Positions 51,803 through 60,413 of a stretch of 64,000 bases of DNA are shown one piece after another. Numbering within the stretch: the stretch's first letter is position 1; the number at the start of each line of letters is the position of its first letter. The stretch is from NCBI GenBank assembly GCA_026126025.1, contig JAHCJZ010000010.1:62001-126000 (forward strand), written 5' to 3'. The position numbers were made by a program, and so were the translations under genes. The notes under the pieces were generated by a model. It was given only the letters and a program-made list of their open reading frames with translations, made no database searches and was not told the DNA's origin. The stretch is from Bauldia sp. Lineage in GTDB: Bacteria; Pseudomonadota; Alphaproteobacteria; Rhizobiales; Kaistiaceae.

Positions 51803-54366
51803 AGCGCTTCGACTGCGGCGGAGGACTCGCCGCGTGTGATGGCCGCGATCGCGGCGGCCAGCACCGGGACGTTCGCGGCCGTGAAGTACTCGCCATGGCC
51901 GCCGGCAATCGCGCCGACGGCGTGGTTGGGGAACGCAGTCCGCCAGTCGGGGCCTGCTGTTTGCGGCTCGCCGAAGACCGCCGCGGTGTGGCTCTCGCGG
52001 CCGTAGAGGAAATGCACAGGCTGATCGTAGAAGCCGCGCTCGAACTCCCATTCCATCAGGATCAGAGGAGACGGCGCGCGGTGGACTCGCATCAGCTTGC
52101 GGGCAAGCTCGAGCGCGACGACGCCACCCTGGCAATTGCCGCCGACGATGATATCGCCGCGCGGCGCCAGCACCAGCAGCTCCCACATATAGCGGTCGGT
52201 CAGCGCGTCGAGATTGCCGGCCGAGTATCGGCCCACGCTGGCCAGCGAGCGCATGCCGTAGAGCGGTTGATCGGGCCCCACCGCCTCGCCCAGCGCCTCG
52301 AACTCGGCCTGGGTCTGAAACACCCAGAAGACGGGCTTGCGGGTGCCGTGCAGATTGGAGCCGACGAGGAGCGCCTCCGGAAACGCCCGCGCGCCGCGCC
52401 AGCTAGCGAGGAGGGCCGTGAGGCGCGGCAGGACCGGCGCCTCCTCCGGCGCGGTCTCGGCGTCGGTCGCCGCGGCACCGTCACCGGCAACGACGGCCGC
52501 CATCGCCGCCAATGTCGGCACGGCGAAGAGAGCCGGCGGCGCGACGTCGCGGCCGAACGCCTCCTCGATCGCGAGCACCAGCTCGGACGACGCCAGCGAA
52601 TCGCCGCCGAGCTCGAAGAAATCGTCGCGCGGCCCGGGGAGCGCGGTGAGGTTGAGCACCGCGCGCCAGATCGCCGCCAGCCGGGCTTCGACCTCGGCGA
52701 GGCCTGCGCTCGCCGCGGCAGCCTGCGGCTGCCGCCCGACGGGCGTCCAGCGGCCGGCGAGATAGGCGTCGAGCAGCGCGTCCCGCCGCACCTTGCCGGT
52801 CGCGGTCAAGGGAAACTCTGCGGCCGGAACCGGCACGAGGTGGCGCGGCGCCACGCCGGACGCGCGCGCTGCCTCCCCCGAAATCGTCCGCGCCAGCGCG
52901 GCCACGGCATCGTCGGCCGCGGCGACCGGCACGAAGAACACCGCCAGCTCGTCGGTGTGGCTGGACGGGCCGCGCACCGGCACGGCCGCAACCATCGCCC
53001 GATCGATTCCCGCCAGCATGCGAAGCGGTCCTTCGATCGCCTCCAGCGCGATGTTGCGGCCGTTGACGATGATGGTCGCCTTCCCGCGGCCGACGATGGT
53101 GAGCGCGCCGTCGCGCACCACGCCGCGGTCGCCGGTCTTCAGCCAGCCATCGGCGGTGAAGGAAGCGGCGGTCGCCTCGGGCTCGCCGAGATAGCCGTCG
53201 AACATCCGGATCGGCGACGAGACCTCGATCGCTCCGACCATGCCGGCGGAAAGCGTCTCGCCATGATCGCCGACGACGCGGATCGACACGCCGGGCTGCG
53301 CGGAACCGACCGGCGGCGGCGGCGCGCCGCCGGGCGCGACGACCGCCATGTCGAACGGATCGAGATCGGCGGTGCGCGTCATGCCGCCGACCTCGGTCGA
53401 GCCGTAGTTGAAGGCGACCTTGACGCCGGCCGCTCCCATCTCGCGGAGGCGCGCTGTGAGACGGCGCACGATGTCCGGCACGATCATCTCGGCACCGAAC
53501 GCCACGATGGTGAGGCTGCGAAGGTCGAACCGCTCGGTGGTGCGGTCGAGGGCGTCGAGCATGATCGCGGCAAGCGACGAGGAGAGCCCGATGGCGTCGG
53601 CCCCGAGATCCGCGATCGCCGCCAGCGCCTCCAGCGGCCGCGCGGCGAACCGTTCCGGGTGCATCCAGATCGTGGTCGGCGCCGTCCGGTAGAGGAACAG
53701 CGTACCGCCCGCCGTGTCGAGCGGCGCAAGGTTGAACCCGACGCGTCCGGCCAGCCGTTCGTTCTGCAGCCGGGAGCGGTCGAGGACCGTGCGGTGGCGG
53801 ATGACGGCGAGCTTCGGGTCGCCGGTCGTGCCGGAGGTCGCGACGAGGAACGAGCCATCGCGCGGTGCGGCGCCAGCGTCAGGCCCGGCCGGCGCCGGCG
53901 CGGAGCCGGGCCGGTCGAGGAGGACGACACCGCCGGGAAACGCATCGAGGCGATCGCCGAGGATCGCGGCGATGCGGGAAGTGGTGACGAGCGCCGGCCG
54001 GGACAGGCGCCGGACCAGGGCAAGTCGGACCGCGATGGCCGTATTGGCCTCCCCGGTGCGGCTCATCTGCCAGGGGAGGATGTCGACCCCGGCGAATACC
54101 GCCGCCCCCGCCGCCACGAGGTAGTCGAGGAGCGAGTCGGCGCAGACCACGACCTGCGACTGGCGATCCGGGGAGATCGCCCGCAGCGCCGGCTCCAGCG
54201 TCAGGGACCGCTCCAGCAGCTCGGCATGAATGCCGGTGCGGCGGCGGCCGCTGGCATCGATCTCGACGAGGACGGTTTCCGGCGCCATGCCGCGGATCGC
54301 GTCGGCGAGCGTGGCCGGCGCGTCCGAGCCGGGTGCGGCGGGCGGTCCGGTGAGGGTCGCGCTCAT
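51793..54366 (-). CDS. Adenylation-carrier-thioesterase (A-T-TE) NRPS-like protein
   Basis: Protein of 857 residues. Adenylation domain about 15-535: SGTTGDPK (178-185), YGSTEVGG (321-328), KTGDRG (410-415), TATGKVRR with Lys525. Carrier domain about 555-630: DDFFELGGDSLASS with Ser590 for phosphopantetheine. Thioesterase-like domain about 665-857: GGNCQGG puts Cys745 where type-I thioesterases usually have Ser, and His824 is the likely third triad member. No condensation domain is present, so one amino or aryl acid would be activated, loaded and released or transferred. ATGA overlap with the HExxH gene, so they act together. Substrate and product are unknown. Confidence 0.9.
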   Translation of the reverse strand: MSATLTGPPAAPGSDAPATLADAIRGMAPETVLVEIDASGRRRTGIHAELLERSLTLEPALRAISPDRQSQVVVCADSLLDYLVAAGAAVFAGVDILPWQMSRTGEANTAIAVRLALVRRLSRPALVTTSRIAAILGDRLDAFPGGVVLLDRPGSAPAPAGPDAGAAPRDGSFLVATSGTTGDPKLAVIRHRTVLDRSRLQNERLAGRVGFNLAPLDTAGGTLFLYRTAPTTIWMHPERFAARPLEALAAIADLGADAIGLSSSLAAIMLDALDRTTERFDLRSLTIVAFGAEMIVPDIVRRLTARLREMGAAGVKVAFNYGSTEVGGMTRTADLDPFDMAVVAPGGAPPPPVGSAQPGVSIRVVGDHGETLSAGMVGAIEVSSPIRMFDGYLGEPEATAASFTADGWLKTGDRGVVRDGALTIVGRGKATIIVNGRNIALEAIEGPLRMLAGIDRAMVAAVPVRGPSSHTDELAVFFVPVAAADDAVAALARTISGEAARASGVAPRHLVPVPAAEFPLTATGKVRRDALLDAYLAGRWTPVGRQPQAAAASAGLAEVEARLAAIWRAVLNLTALPGPRDDFFELGGDSLASSELVLAIEEAFGRDVAPPALFAVPTLAAMAAVVAGDGAAATDAETAPEEAPVLPRLTALLASWRGARAFPEALLVGSNLHGTRKPVFWVFQTQAEFEALGEAVGPDQPLYGMRSLASVGRYSAGNLDALTDRYMWELLVLAPRGDIIVGGNCQGGVVALELARKLMRVHRAPSPLILMEWEFERGFYDQPVHFLYGRESHTAAVFGEPQTAGPDWRTAFPNHAVGAIAGGHGEYFTAANVPVLAAAIAAITRGESSAAVEALQS

Positions 54367-55325
54367 CCTCCGGCCGCCGCTTGCGCGGCGAGCTCATGGA
54401 TATGCCGGCCACGCTCGGACAGGCGGGCTTGATCCCCCACCAGCCGATGGCCGTCGAGAAACCGCGGGGTGAGGTCGGCGATCCGGTCGCGGACGGCCGG
54501 TGCGTCCTCGCCTTCGCCGCCGGCGAGCCAGCTGCGAAAGAACTCGATCAGCCGCGCGCATACGACCATGGCGTGAAAGACCCCGTCCATCGGCCGCGGA
54601 TCCTTGCGCAGCGGCGAGGCGTAGGTTTCGTGCGGCGGATTCAGCACCAGCGGCTCGGCCGCGGCGATGCCGAACAGCAGCGCATGGGTGATCTCGTGCA
54701 CCAGGAACTCGGCCATCCGGGGCACGCTGCGATGGCCGTCGCTATTCACCAGCGTGGCGCCCCACACCATGAAGGACGTGACACCGCCGAATCCCCGCGC
54801 CGCCGGGTCGGGATTGCCGACACCGACATAGACGCGCGACAGAAGGGCGGCGACCTCCCGCTCGATGGCGGGATCGACCGCGGCGATGACCGCCCGGGCC
54901 GCGCCGAGATGGTCGGCCGCCGCGGGGAACGCGTCCCCGGGGGGCAGGACGGGGCTCGGCCCGGGCATTTCCGCGAACATCAGACGCGCGAACCGTTCGG
55001 CGTCGTCGCCCAGCTCGTCAGGGGAGAAAGGCGCCACCGCGAACGCGACCGGCTCGCCCGCGAGAACCAGAATCTCGTCCATCAGGGCCGCGGCGCGGTC
55101 AAAGCCGCCCGATCGGAGCGCGGGGACGAGGTCGTAATAGCGCGCGAAGACACCGGGATGGACCTGCCGGTCGCGGAGCGCGGCCACGACCGGCGCAAGG
55201 CGCGCGTCATCCGTCCCGAGCTCCGGGCCAGCCTTGGCAACAAGATAGGCAAGGCTCTCCGCGAGCCTTCCCCGCACCGCCGCATCAAGTTCCGCCGGAT
55301 CGGCGATCGACGCGAAGACCGTCAA
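54363..55325 (-). CDS. HExxH-motif protein, possible peptide-modifying enzyme
   Basis: Protein of 320 residues, cytosolic, helical, with FLVHEITHALLF giving the metal motif His210-Glu-x-x-His214; a further His (PPHETYASPL) follows at about 232. The overall pattern recalls HExxH-domain proteins that accompany ribosomal peptide clusters and are proposed to be iron/2-oxoglutarate hydroxylases, but a metalloprotease cannot be excluded. The TTG start at 55325 lacks a good Shine-Dalgarno. It lies 33 bases downstream of the second small peptide gene, and a copy of its own first ~25 bases is left behind in the duplicated segment upstream, linking it with the peptides. Confidence 0.8.
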   Translation of the reverse strand: MTVFASIADPAELDAAVRGRLAESLAYLVAKAGPELGTDDARLAPVVAALRDRQVHPGVFARYYDLVPALRSGGFDRAAALMDEILVLAGEPVAFAVAPFSPDELGDDAERFARLMFAEMPGPSPVLPPGDAFPAAADHLGAARAVIAAVDPAIEREVAALLSRVYVGVGNPDPAARGFGGVTSFMVWGATLVNSDGHRSVPRMAEFLVHEITHALLFGIAAAEPLVLNPPHETYASPLRKDPRPMDGVFHAMVVCARLIEFFRSWLAGGEGEDAPAVRDRIADLTPRFLDGHRLVGDQARLSERGRHIHELAAQAAAGG

Positions 55326-55358
55326 CGCGATGGCTCGATCCGGACCGGGCGGTCTGCG

Positions 55359-55508
55359 TCAGGCAGTCCTGGGCGGAATCTCGCCCACCTTGCTCAGGAG
55401 GCGGCCCAGGGTCTTGCCGCTATCCGGCCCGCCATCAACCGTCTGGTCGAAGCCGACGAGGCGGCTCAAATCGAGTTCCGGCAACGCACGGCGATCTGAC
55501 GTTTCCAC
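55359..55508 (-). CDS. Small peptide A, possible precursor
   Basis: 49-residue peptide. GTG 55508 is preceded by GAGGAGCC and is shared with the paralogue, whereas the longer 70-codon frame depends on upstream codons that are not equally conserved. Composition is acidic/basic mixed, with no Cys and no signal peptide. Core ELDLSRLVGFDQTVDG is identical in both copies, as is LGRLLSKVGE; the C-terminal tail (IPPRTA) is variable. Of the first 44 residues 38 are identical to peptide B, with several silent third-position differences, as expected of a translated frame. A precursor of a modified peptide is suggested by size, duplication and the enzymes downstream. Confidence 0.72.
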   Translation of the reverse strand: METSDRRALPELDLSRLVGFDQTVDGGPDSGKTLGRLLSKVGEIPPRTA

Positions 55509-55675
55509 GGTGATGGCTCCTCGATTGGAATGACTGCCCGCCACAGAATCACCATCGCAGCCGGGCGTCAACAGCCCCGCGCGCCGCCCAGGGACAGAGT
55601 CGGATTTCGCGCCGCTGGCGCCCTTCGGCCGGATCGGCGAAGACCCTCAACGCGACGGCGGATAGGGGACCTGCG

Positions 55676-55828
55676 TCAGGCAGGACTCCCCGAGGGGAGC
55701 TCGCCCACCTTGCTCAGGAGGCGGCCCAGGGCCTCGCCGCTGTCCGTCGCGCCGTCGACCGTCTGGTCGAAGCCGACAAGGCGGCTCAAATCGAGTTCCG
55801 GCGGCGTACGGCGATCTGACGTTTCCAC
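55676..55828 (-). CDS. Small peptide B, possible precursor
   Basis: 50-residue paralogue of peptide A. GTG 55828 follows GGGAGC at a good distance. An ATG five codons further upstream (55843) is in frame but lies before the Shine-Dalgarno shared with peptide A and has no counterpart there. Residues 8, 9, 27, 28, 32 and 33 and the tail (LPSGSPA) differ from peptide A. It is first in the inferred operon peptide B - peptide A - HExxH - A-T-TE. Confidence 0.72.
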   Translation of the reverse strand: METSDRRTPPELDLSRLVGFDQTVDGATDSGEALGRLLSKVGELPSGSPA

Positions 55829-55927
55829 GGTGACAGCTCCCATTTTAAGGACTGCCGCCACAGGATCACCATAGCCGCCGGGCGTCAATGGAGCGGAGCG
55901 CCATGCCGCGCCCGGAATTGCGCGCCG

Positions 55928-56413
55928 CTAGCGCCGGTGGCCCTGGCGCCATTGCGAGGGCGCGGCGAAGCTGCCGGCCCAGATGCCGAGGCCTTCGGCG
56001 GCGGCGGCCGCCTCAAGCTTGGCGTAAGCGCCGCCGCTGTGGCGCGTATAATCGAGCGCCCAGCCTTTGGCGACGAGCCAGGCGTTCACCTCGACCCCGT
56101 CGGCGCGCCAGCACACTGCGATCATCCGGTCATACTGGTCGCGGTCGATCTCCTCGCAGACCGTCGGCAGCGCCTCGTCCAGGAACGCCTGCAGCGCCGC
56201 CGCGGCGGCGCGGCCGCAGGCCCAGGGCCGGCCGCGGGCATCGAGGCATTCCTGCGGCCCCTCCACCGCGTCTATGCCGTTGAGGCGGATGCGTTCGCCG
56301 CGGAGTTCGAGGCTGTCGCCGTCGACCACGACGGGGCGCCCGCTCACGGTCGATGCGAGGACGGCCTGGGCCGGCAGGACGAGGATGGCGGCCAGAATGA
56401 TACGCAGCAGCAT
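55928..56413 (-). CDS. Secreted thermonuclease-family (SNase-like) protein
   Basis: Protein of 161 residues with a signal peptide (ending AVLAS) and a staphylococcal-nuclease fold: VVDGDSLEL, IRLNGIDAVEGPQECLDARG, VNAWLVAKGWALDY. Of the classic nuclease residues the DGD and R-x-x-G-I-D-A segments are seen; the second catalytic Arg is uncertain (RDQYDRMIAVC). Start ATG 56413 gives a correct signal peptide. Confidence 0.88.
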   Translation of the reverse strand: MLLRIILAAILVLPAQAVLASTVSGRPVVVDGDSLELRGERIRLNGIDAVEGPQECLDARGRPWACGRAAAAALQAFLDEALPTVCEEIDRDQYDRMIAVCWRADGVEVNAWLVAKGWALDYTRHSGGAYAKLEAAAAAEGLGIWAGSFAAPSQWRQGHRR

Positions 56414-56472
56414 GCCGCAGCCTTGATCTTCGCCACCGCCCGCCGTCAAGTGCGCCGCGACGGAGGGAAGGC

Positions 56473-57987
56473 TTGGTTGCGGTGACGGCTGCGGTGGAGA
56501 TGGGGGCGCGGCGGCTGGTGATCGCCGCCGTGCTGCTGACGGCCGGCCTCTGCGCCGCCCGCCTCCTCGTGATCGGCGAGTTCGGCCTCTTCCTCGACGA
56601 GGCCTATTACTGGGTCTGGTCGCAGCATCTTTCCGCGAGCTACTACGACCACCCGCCGCTGATCGCGTTCGCGATCCGGCTCGGCACCGTGCTTTTCGGC
56701 GACGGCGCGTTCGGCGTCCGAATCGTCGGCGCGCTCAGCGTCGCGGTCGATGCGTGGCTGATCTACGCGATCACCCGCGTCGTTTCCGACAGCCGGCGGA
56801 CCGCCGCCTGGGCAACGATCTTCTTCAACGTCACCACCCTTGCCGCGGCGGCGGTGCTGACCGTGCCCGACCAGCCGATGATGGTGTTCTGGCTCGGCGC
56901 GCTCTACGGGCTCGTCCGCATCGCCCGCGGCGGCAGCGGATGGTGGTGGCTCCTTGTCGGCGCGATGGGCGGGCTCGGGGCGCTGTCGAAATACACGCTC
57001 CTCTTTCTCGCCGTGGCGGTGCTTCTGTGGCTGGTGATGATCCCGTCGCAGCGGCACTGGCTGCGGCGGCCGTGGCCCTATCTCGCCGCGCTGCTGGCGA
57101 CGGCCCTCTTCGCGCCGGTGCTGTGGTGGAACGCGACGCATGACTGGTCGTCCTTCGCGCTCCATCTCAACCGGACCGGCTACGGCTTCGCGGGCTGGCG
57201 CTGGGACAGCTTCGGCGTCCACCTCCTCCTCTATCCGCTGATGCTGGGACCGCCGGTCTTCGTCCTCGCCGTCCTCGGGGTGGGGCAGGCGCTGCGCGCC
57301 GGCTGGCGCAGCGATCCGGCGAAGGCGCTCCTCCTCCTCACCATGGTGCCGCTGCCGCTCTATCTCGCCTGGCACTCGCTCAGCGAATGGATCGGCGGAC
57401 ACTGGCTGTCGCCCATCGTCGCGTCGGGCGTGATCTTCGCCGCGCTCGCGGCCGAGCGGACGGCGCCGGCGGCGCGGCGGCTGGTCGCGTTCTGCCGCCG
57501 CGCGGCGGTGCCGTTCGGGCTCGCCGCCGCGGGCATCGTCTATCTGGCGCTGGTCGAGACCTTCCTGCCGCTTCCCGCAGGCGCCGACGTCACCGCGCGG
57601 TTCCGCGGCTGGGATGCCTTCGCCGAGGACGCCGACCGGCTCCGCCGCGAAGCCGGCGCCGACTATTTCGTCACGACCGACTACGCGACCGCCGCGATCC
57701 TCCGCTACCAGCTCCGCGAGACGGTGCCGGTCGTCCAGCTCGACGAACCGGAGCGCTGGTCCTATCTCGACTACGACCCGGCGCTCGGCGACCCGAACGC
57801 GACCGCCCTCTACGTGACCCGCTGGAGCTCGCCCAGCGAGATGATCCGGGCGAGCCGGTTCTTCGCATCGGTGGCGCCGGGCGGCGTGGTGACGCGGCCG
57901 ATCCGCGACGACCGCGTCGAAACCGTCCCGGCCCTCATCGTCAGCGACCCGCGGAACCGGTTCCGCCTGCTCCTCGATCCGGAGTGA
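56473..57987 (+). CDS. GT39/ArnT-like membrane glycosyltransferase
   Basis: Integral membrane protein of 504 residues with about ten helices. The first extracytoplasmic loop has LFLDEAYYWVWSQHLSASYY then DHPPL, the DE-Y-Y...DHPP signature of the dolichyl/undecaprenyl-phosphate-sugar glycosyltransferases (PMT, ArnT and similar). It would transfer a sugar from a polyprenyl-phosphate donor to lipid A, protein or polysaccharide in the periplasm. Start TTG 56473 has GGAGG at 56462-56466; GTG 56482 is an alternative. Confidence 0.9.
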   Translation: MVAVTAAVEMGARRLVIAAVLLTAGLCAARLLVIGEFGLFLDEAYYWVWSQHLSASYYDHPPLIAFAIRLGTVLFGDGAFGVRIVGALSVAVDAWLIYAITRVVSDSRRTAAWATIFFNVTTLAAAAVLTVPDQPMMVFWLGALYGLVRIARGGSGWWWLLVGAMGGLGALSKYTLLFLAVAVLLWLVMIPSQRHWLRRPWPYLAALLATALFAPVLWWNATHDWSSFALHLNRTGYGFAGWRWDSFGVHLLLYPLMLGPPVFVLAVLGVGQALRAGWRSDPAKALLLLTMVPLPLYLAWHSLSEWIGGHWLSPIVASGVIFAALAAERTAPAARRLVAFCRRAAVPFGLAAAGIVYLALVETFLPLPAGADVTARFRGWDAFAEDADRLRREAGADYFVTTDYATAAILRYQLRETVPVVQLDEPERWSYLDYDPALGDPNATALYVTRWSSPSEMIRASRFFASVAPGGVVTRPIRDDRVETVPALIVSDPRNRFRLLLDPE

Positions 57988-57999
57988 CCGGAATCGCCG

Positions 58000-58320
58000 C
58001 TAGGCGTCGTCTCCGGTGAATTTCGGGATCGGGCCGCGCTGCGGCGTCTTGTGGAACTTGATGTCGATATAGACCTCGTCGACATAGCACCACGCCCAGT
58101 TCTCCGGCGGGTCATAGGCCTCGATCACCGGGTGCCCGGTCGCCTCGAAATGGCGATGGGCGTGCTGGTTGGGCGACTGGTCGCAACAGCCGACATGGCC
58201 ACAGCTGCGGCAGAGCCGGAGATGCACCCATTCGCTGCCGGTCTTCAGGCACTCCTCGCAGCCGAGCGCGCTCGGCTCGACGTCCTTGATCTCGAGAAGA
58301 TGGGAGCAGGGATGCGCCAT
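58000..58320 (-). CDS. UBP-type zinc-finger protein
   Basis: Protein of 106 residues formed almost entirely by a ubiquitin-hydrolase-type zinc finger: CSH near the N-terminus, CEEC, CRSCGHVGCC, and HAHRHFEATGHPVIE, supplying Cys and His ligands for zinc. Bacterial members have no known role. ATG 58320 has GGAGG upstream; the longer frame to 58605 is not supported. Confidence 0.9.
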   Translation of the reverse strand: MAHPCSHLLEIKDVEPSALGCEECLKTGSEWVHLRLCRSCGHVGCCDQSPNQHAHRHFEATGHPVIEAYDPPENWAWCYVDEVYIDIKFHKTPQRGPIPKFTGDDA

Positions 58321-58535
58321 GACCGCGACCTCCGGGTCACGGTTGATAGCGGGCGGCGCCGAAGCCGGCAAACCTCTCCCCACGAAGAAGCGGCCCGCGC
58401 TGCGCTGTGCAGGCGGGCCGAGGTGGCGGAGGAGGGTCCGCGGGAGGAGGGAGAGGAAAGAGACCGAAGGAAGAGGAATGCGTCGGGGATGGCCGGTCCG
58501 GCGGGGCTGGCCGCCGGACCGGGGGAAGGGAAGGC

Positions 58536-58907
58536 CTAGTAGATGTTGGGCAGGGGCTGGCCGGTGATGCAGGCGTAGTAGGCGTTGTTGTACTCGGCCT
58601 GCCACTGCGGCTGTCCGATCAGGGCGCCGCCGGCAAGGCCGAAGCCCGCGCCGACCGCGGCGCCGCCCAGCGGGTTGCCGAACAGGCTGCCGCCGACGAA
58701 GTAGCCGACGCCGGCGCCGACCAGGGTGCCGAGGAGGATGCGGCCGCCGCGATGGCCGGCGACGAGGTTGGCATAGTCCTTGGCGTAGCTGTCGCAGGCG
58801 GTGGGCGAGCGGACGATGAGGGGGGAGGCGGAGGAGGTGGCGGTGGTGGCGCCGATCATGCCGACGGAGAGGGCGGAGGCGACCAGGATCCTGGAGAAGG
58901 TGCGCAT
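58536..58907 (-). CDS. Secreted glycine-zipper protein
   Basis: Protein of 123 residues: signal peptide (ending SSASP), a short soluble part, and a glycine-zipper hairpin (GTLVGAGVGYFVGGSLF, then GGAAVGAGFGLAGGALIG) of the kind that inserts in or lines the outer membrane. The C-terminus QWQAEYNNAYYACITGQPLP resembles BA14K-like proteins of this order. Encoded alone. Confidence 0.85.
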   Translation of the reverse strand: MRTFSRILVASALSVGMIGATTATSSASPLIVRSPTACDSYAKDYANLVAGHRGGRILLGTLVGAGVGYFVGGSLFGNPLGGAAVGAGFGLAGGALIGQPQWQAEYNNAYYACITGQPLPNIY

Positions 58908-59131
58908 TGGGGTTGTCCTCAGGGTTGGAGCGGGTGTTGCGGCCCGCTGTTGAATTCGATGGTGCGGTTCTAGGGTCCGTGCCCTGAACCCGACCTGAGG
59001 CTGTCGTTATGTTCTGTTCAGGTGGCTGCGACGGCCGCGAAACGGCGCAATCCCACGGGTTTCTGGGTCAAAGATTTTTTCGCTGGGGTGTTGCGGGCAC
59101 TTTGCGGGCGGGCTTCTGCAGGCTCCCCCGA

Positions 59132-59224
59132 CCTCATCCTGAGGCGGCCGGCGCAGCCGGGCCTCGAAGGACCCTCCGTGTGACGCCGCCGGTCCTTCGA
59201 GGCTCGCTACGCTCGCACCTCAGG
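59132..59224. repeat. REP-like palindromic pair, second copy
   Basis: Units 59132-59173 (CCTCATCC...GAAGGACC) and 59191-59224 (GGTCCTTCGAGG...CACCTCAGG) match those at 21803-21928 but in the reverse order. They lie in the 451-base gap 58908-59358, which otherwise shows no gene. Confidence 0.85.
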
Positions 59225-59255
59225 GAGGGGCAGCCGGCTGCCCCGCGTGCCGGAA

Positions 59256-59275
59256 CACCGCGGAATTCCGCGGTG
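59256..59275. repeat. Perfect 20-base palindrome upstream of bcsN
   Basis: CACCGCGGAATTCCGCGGTG reads the same on both strands. It lies 84 bases before bcsN and could be an operator for a dimeric regulator; a chance or terminator role cannot be ruled out. Confidence 0.45.
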
Positions 59276-59358
59276 ATCGGGGCCGCGGATACGTTTCCTT
59301 AACCATAAACCGGTGAAGTCGGCGGGACGTTTCGGACGCTCCGCTGGGCGAGTTCATC

Positions 59359-60285
59359 ATGGACCGGGGAAGTGCTTTGGCCAGTGCTGGCCGCCCCCGG
59401 GCGCCGGCGCCGCGACGGCGCTGGCGCGGCGGGGCGGCGCTCGCGCTCGCGGGGCTCCTCGCGGCCTGCCAGACAGCGCCGCAGGGCGCCCCGATCCAGC
59501 TTGCGAGCGAAGCCCGGCTGATGGCGCCGGAGGATGCCTTCGCGATCCCCGGCCCCGGCGGACCGGCGGTGACCGCGGTGGTGCAGCGGCACTACGCCAA
59601 CGCGATCGAGCAGCGCGTCATCCTCGCCGGCGCGTCGCAGCGGCCGGGCGAGAACATGCTCGTGGTCCAGCTCTTCGGCCGGCCGATCAGCCGCAGCGCC
59701 GACCACGCCACGCTCGACAACGCGCTCTTCGACATGGGCAAGATCTGGCTGGAGATGGACGAGCGGCTTCCCGGCGTCGGCATGGTGGTGTCGCCCTACT
59801 TCGTCCAGAACAAATATGGCCCGTTCGGCTATGCGATGGGCCGCTATGCCAATGATCTCTGCCTCTATGCCTGGCAGCGCGTCGGCGAGGTGAGCCTGAC
59901 GCTGCAGCCCGGCGCCGCGGACGCCGCGGTCGGCATTCGCCTCCGCCTCTGCAAGACCGGCGCGACCGAGCGCCAGCTCCTCGACGCGATGTACGGCTTC
60001 ACCATCAACGCCTACTACGCCGACGGCGACTGGAACCCCTATGGCCGGCCGGGCGACATCGCGGTGCTCGGCGCCGGCCAGATCATCTACCCGCCCGACG
60101 ACGTGCTCGAGCCGGTGCGCGCGCCGCGGGTTGCGGCGACCCCAGCGCCGCAGCCTGCCCCGCCCGTCGTGACGCCCACGCCGCTCGACCCGAGCGGGCC
60201 GGCCGTGCCGCCGCCTCCCGGCGGGGGCGGCCCCTCGTCCGGCGGCGGTGGCGGTCCGCTGCCGCTGGTGCCGCCGCCGCCCTAG
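59359..60285 (+). CDS. bcsN: Cellulose biosynthesis lipoprotein BcsN
   Basis: Protein of 308 residues with an N-terminal lipobox (LLAAC, Cys37) after an Arg-rich n-region, and a C-terminal Pro/Gly low-complexity tail. Pattern VVQRHYANAIEQRVILAG, RCxxD-like YANDLCLYAWQR and RLRLCKTGATERQLL fit the BcsN family found with bcsA in Hyphomicrobiales. The exact role is unknown; it is required for or associated with cellulose production in relatives. First gene of the bcs operon here. Confidence 0.88.
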   Translation: MDRGSALASAGRPRAPAPRRRWRGGAALALAGLLAACQTAPQGAPIQLASEARLMAPEDAFAIPGPGGPAVTAVVQRHYANAIEQRVILAGASQRPGENMLVVQLFGRPISRSADHATLDNALFDMGKIWLEMDERLPGVGMVVSPYFVQNKYGPFGYAMGRYANDLCLYAWQRVGEVSLTLQPGAADAAVGIRLRLCKTGATERQLLDAMYGFTINAYYADGDWNPYGRPGDIAVLGAGQIIYPPDDVLEPVRAPRVAATPAPQPAPPVVTPTPLDPSGPAVPPPPGGGGPSSGGGGGPLPLVPPPP

Positions 60286-60413
60286 CCGGCGGTCAAAACG
60301 CCGCAGCCCGCTTAACTCATTGATAGCCAGACGTGAACGACAATCGGACGATTCGAGGAAACCCGCCCCAACCCTCTGGTCCCCCAATGGGTGCGGGGCC
60401 TCGGTGACCGTTC

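Larger units (their letters stand above)
55295..55888. repeat. Tandem duplication carrying the peptide genes
   Basis: Segment 55295-55571 is repeated, diverged, at 55629-55888. Each copy holds a leader beginning near TTGACGCCCGGC (minus strand), a ~50-codon peptide gene, and the first bases of the HExxH gene (complete only in the first copy). Identity is highest within the peptide frames. Confidence 0.85.

Noticed and set aside
51607-54432. 941-codon plus-strand frame opposite the A-T-TE gene
   Set aside because: Shadow of a high-GC gene. No domain motifs, Arg-rich, whereas the minus strand shows complete A, T and TE motifs.
55330-55874. Plus-strand frames over the two peptide genes (67 and 114 codons)
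   Set aside because: They also look similar to each other because of the duplication, but lack a shared Shine-Dalgarno, and the silent differences fall in third positions of the minus-strand frame.
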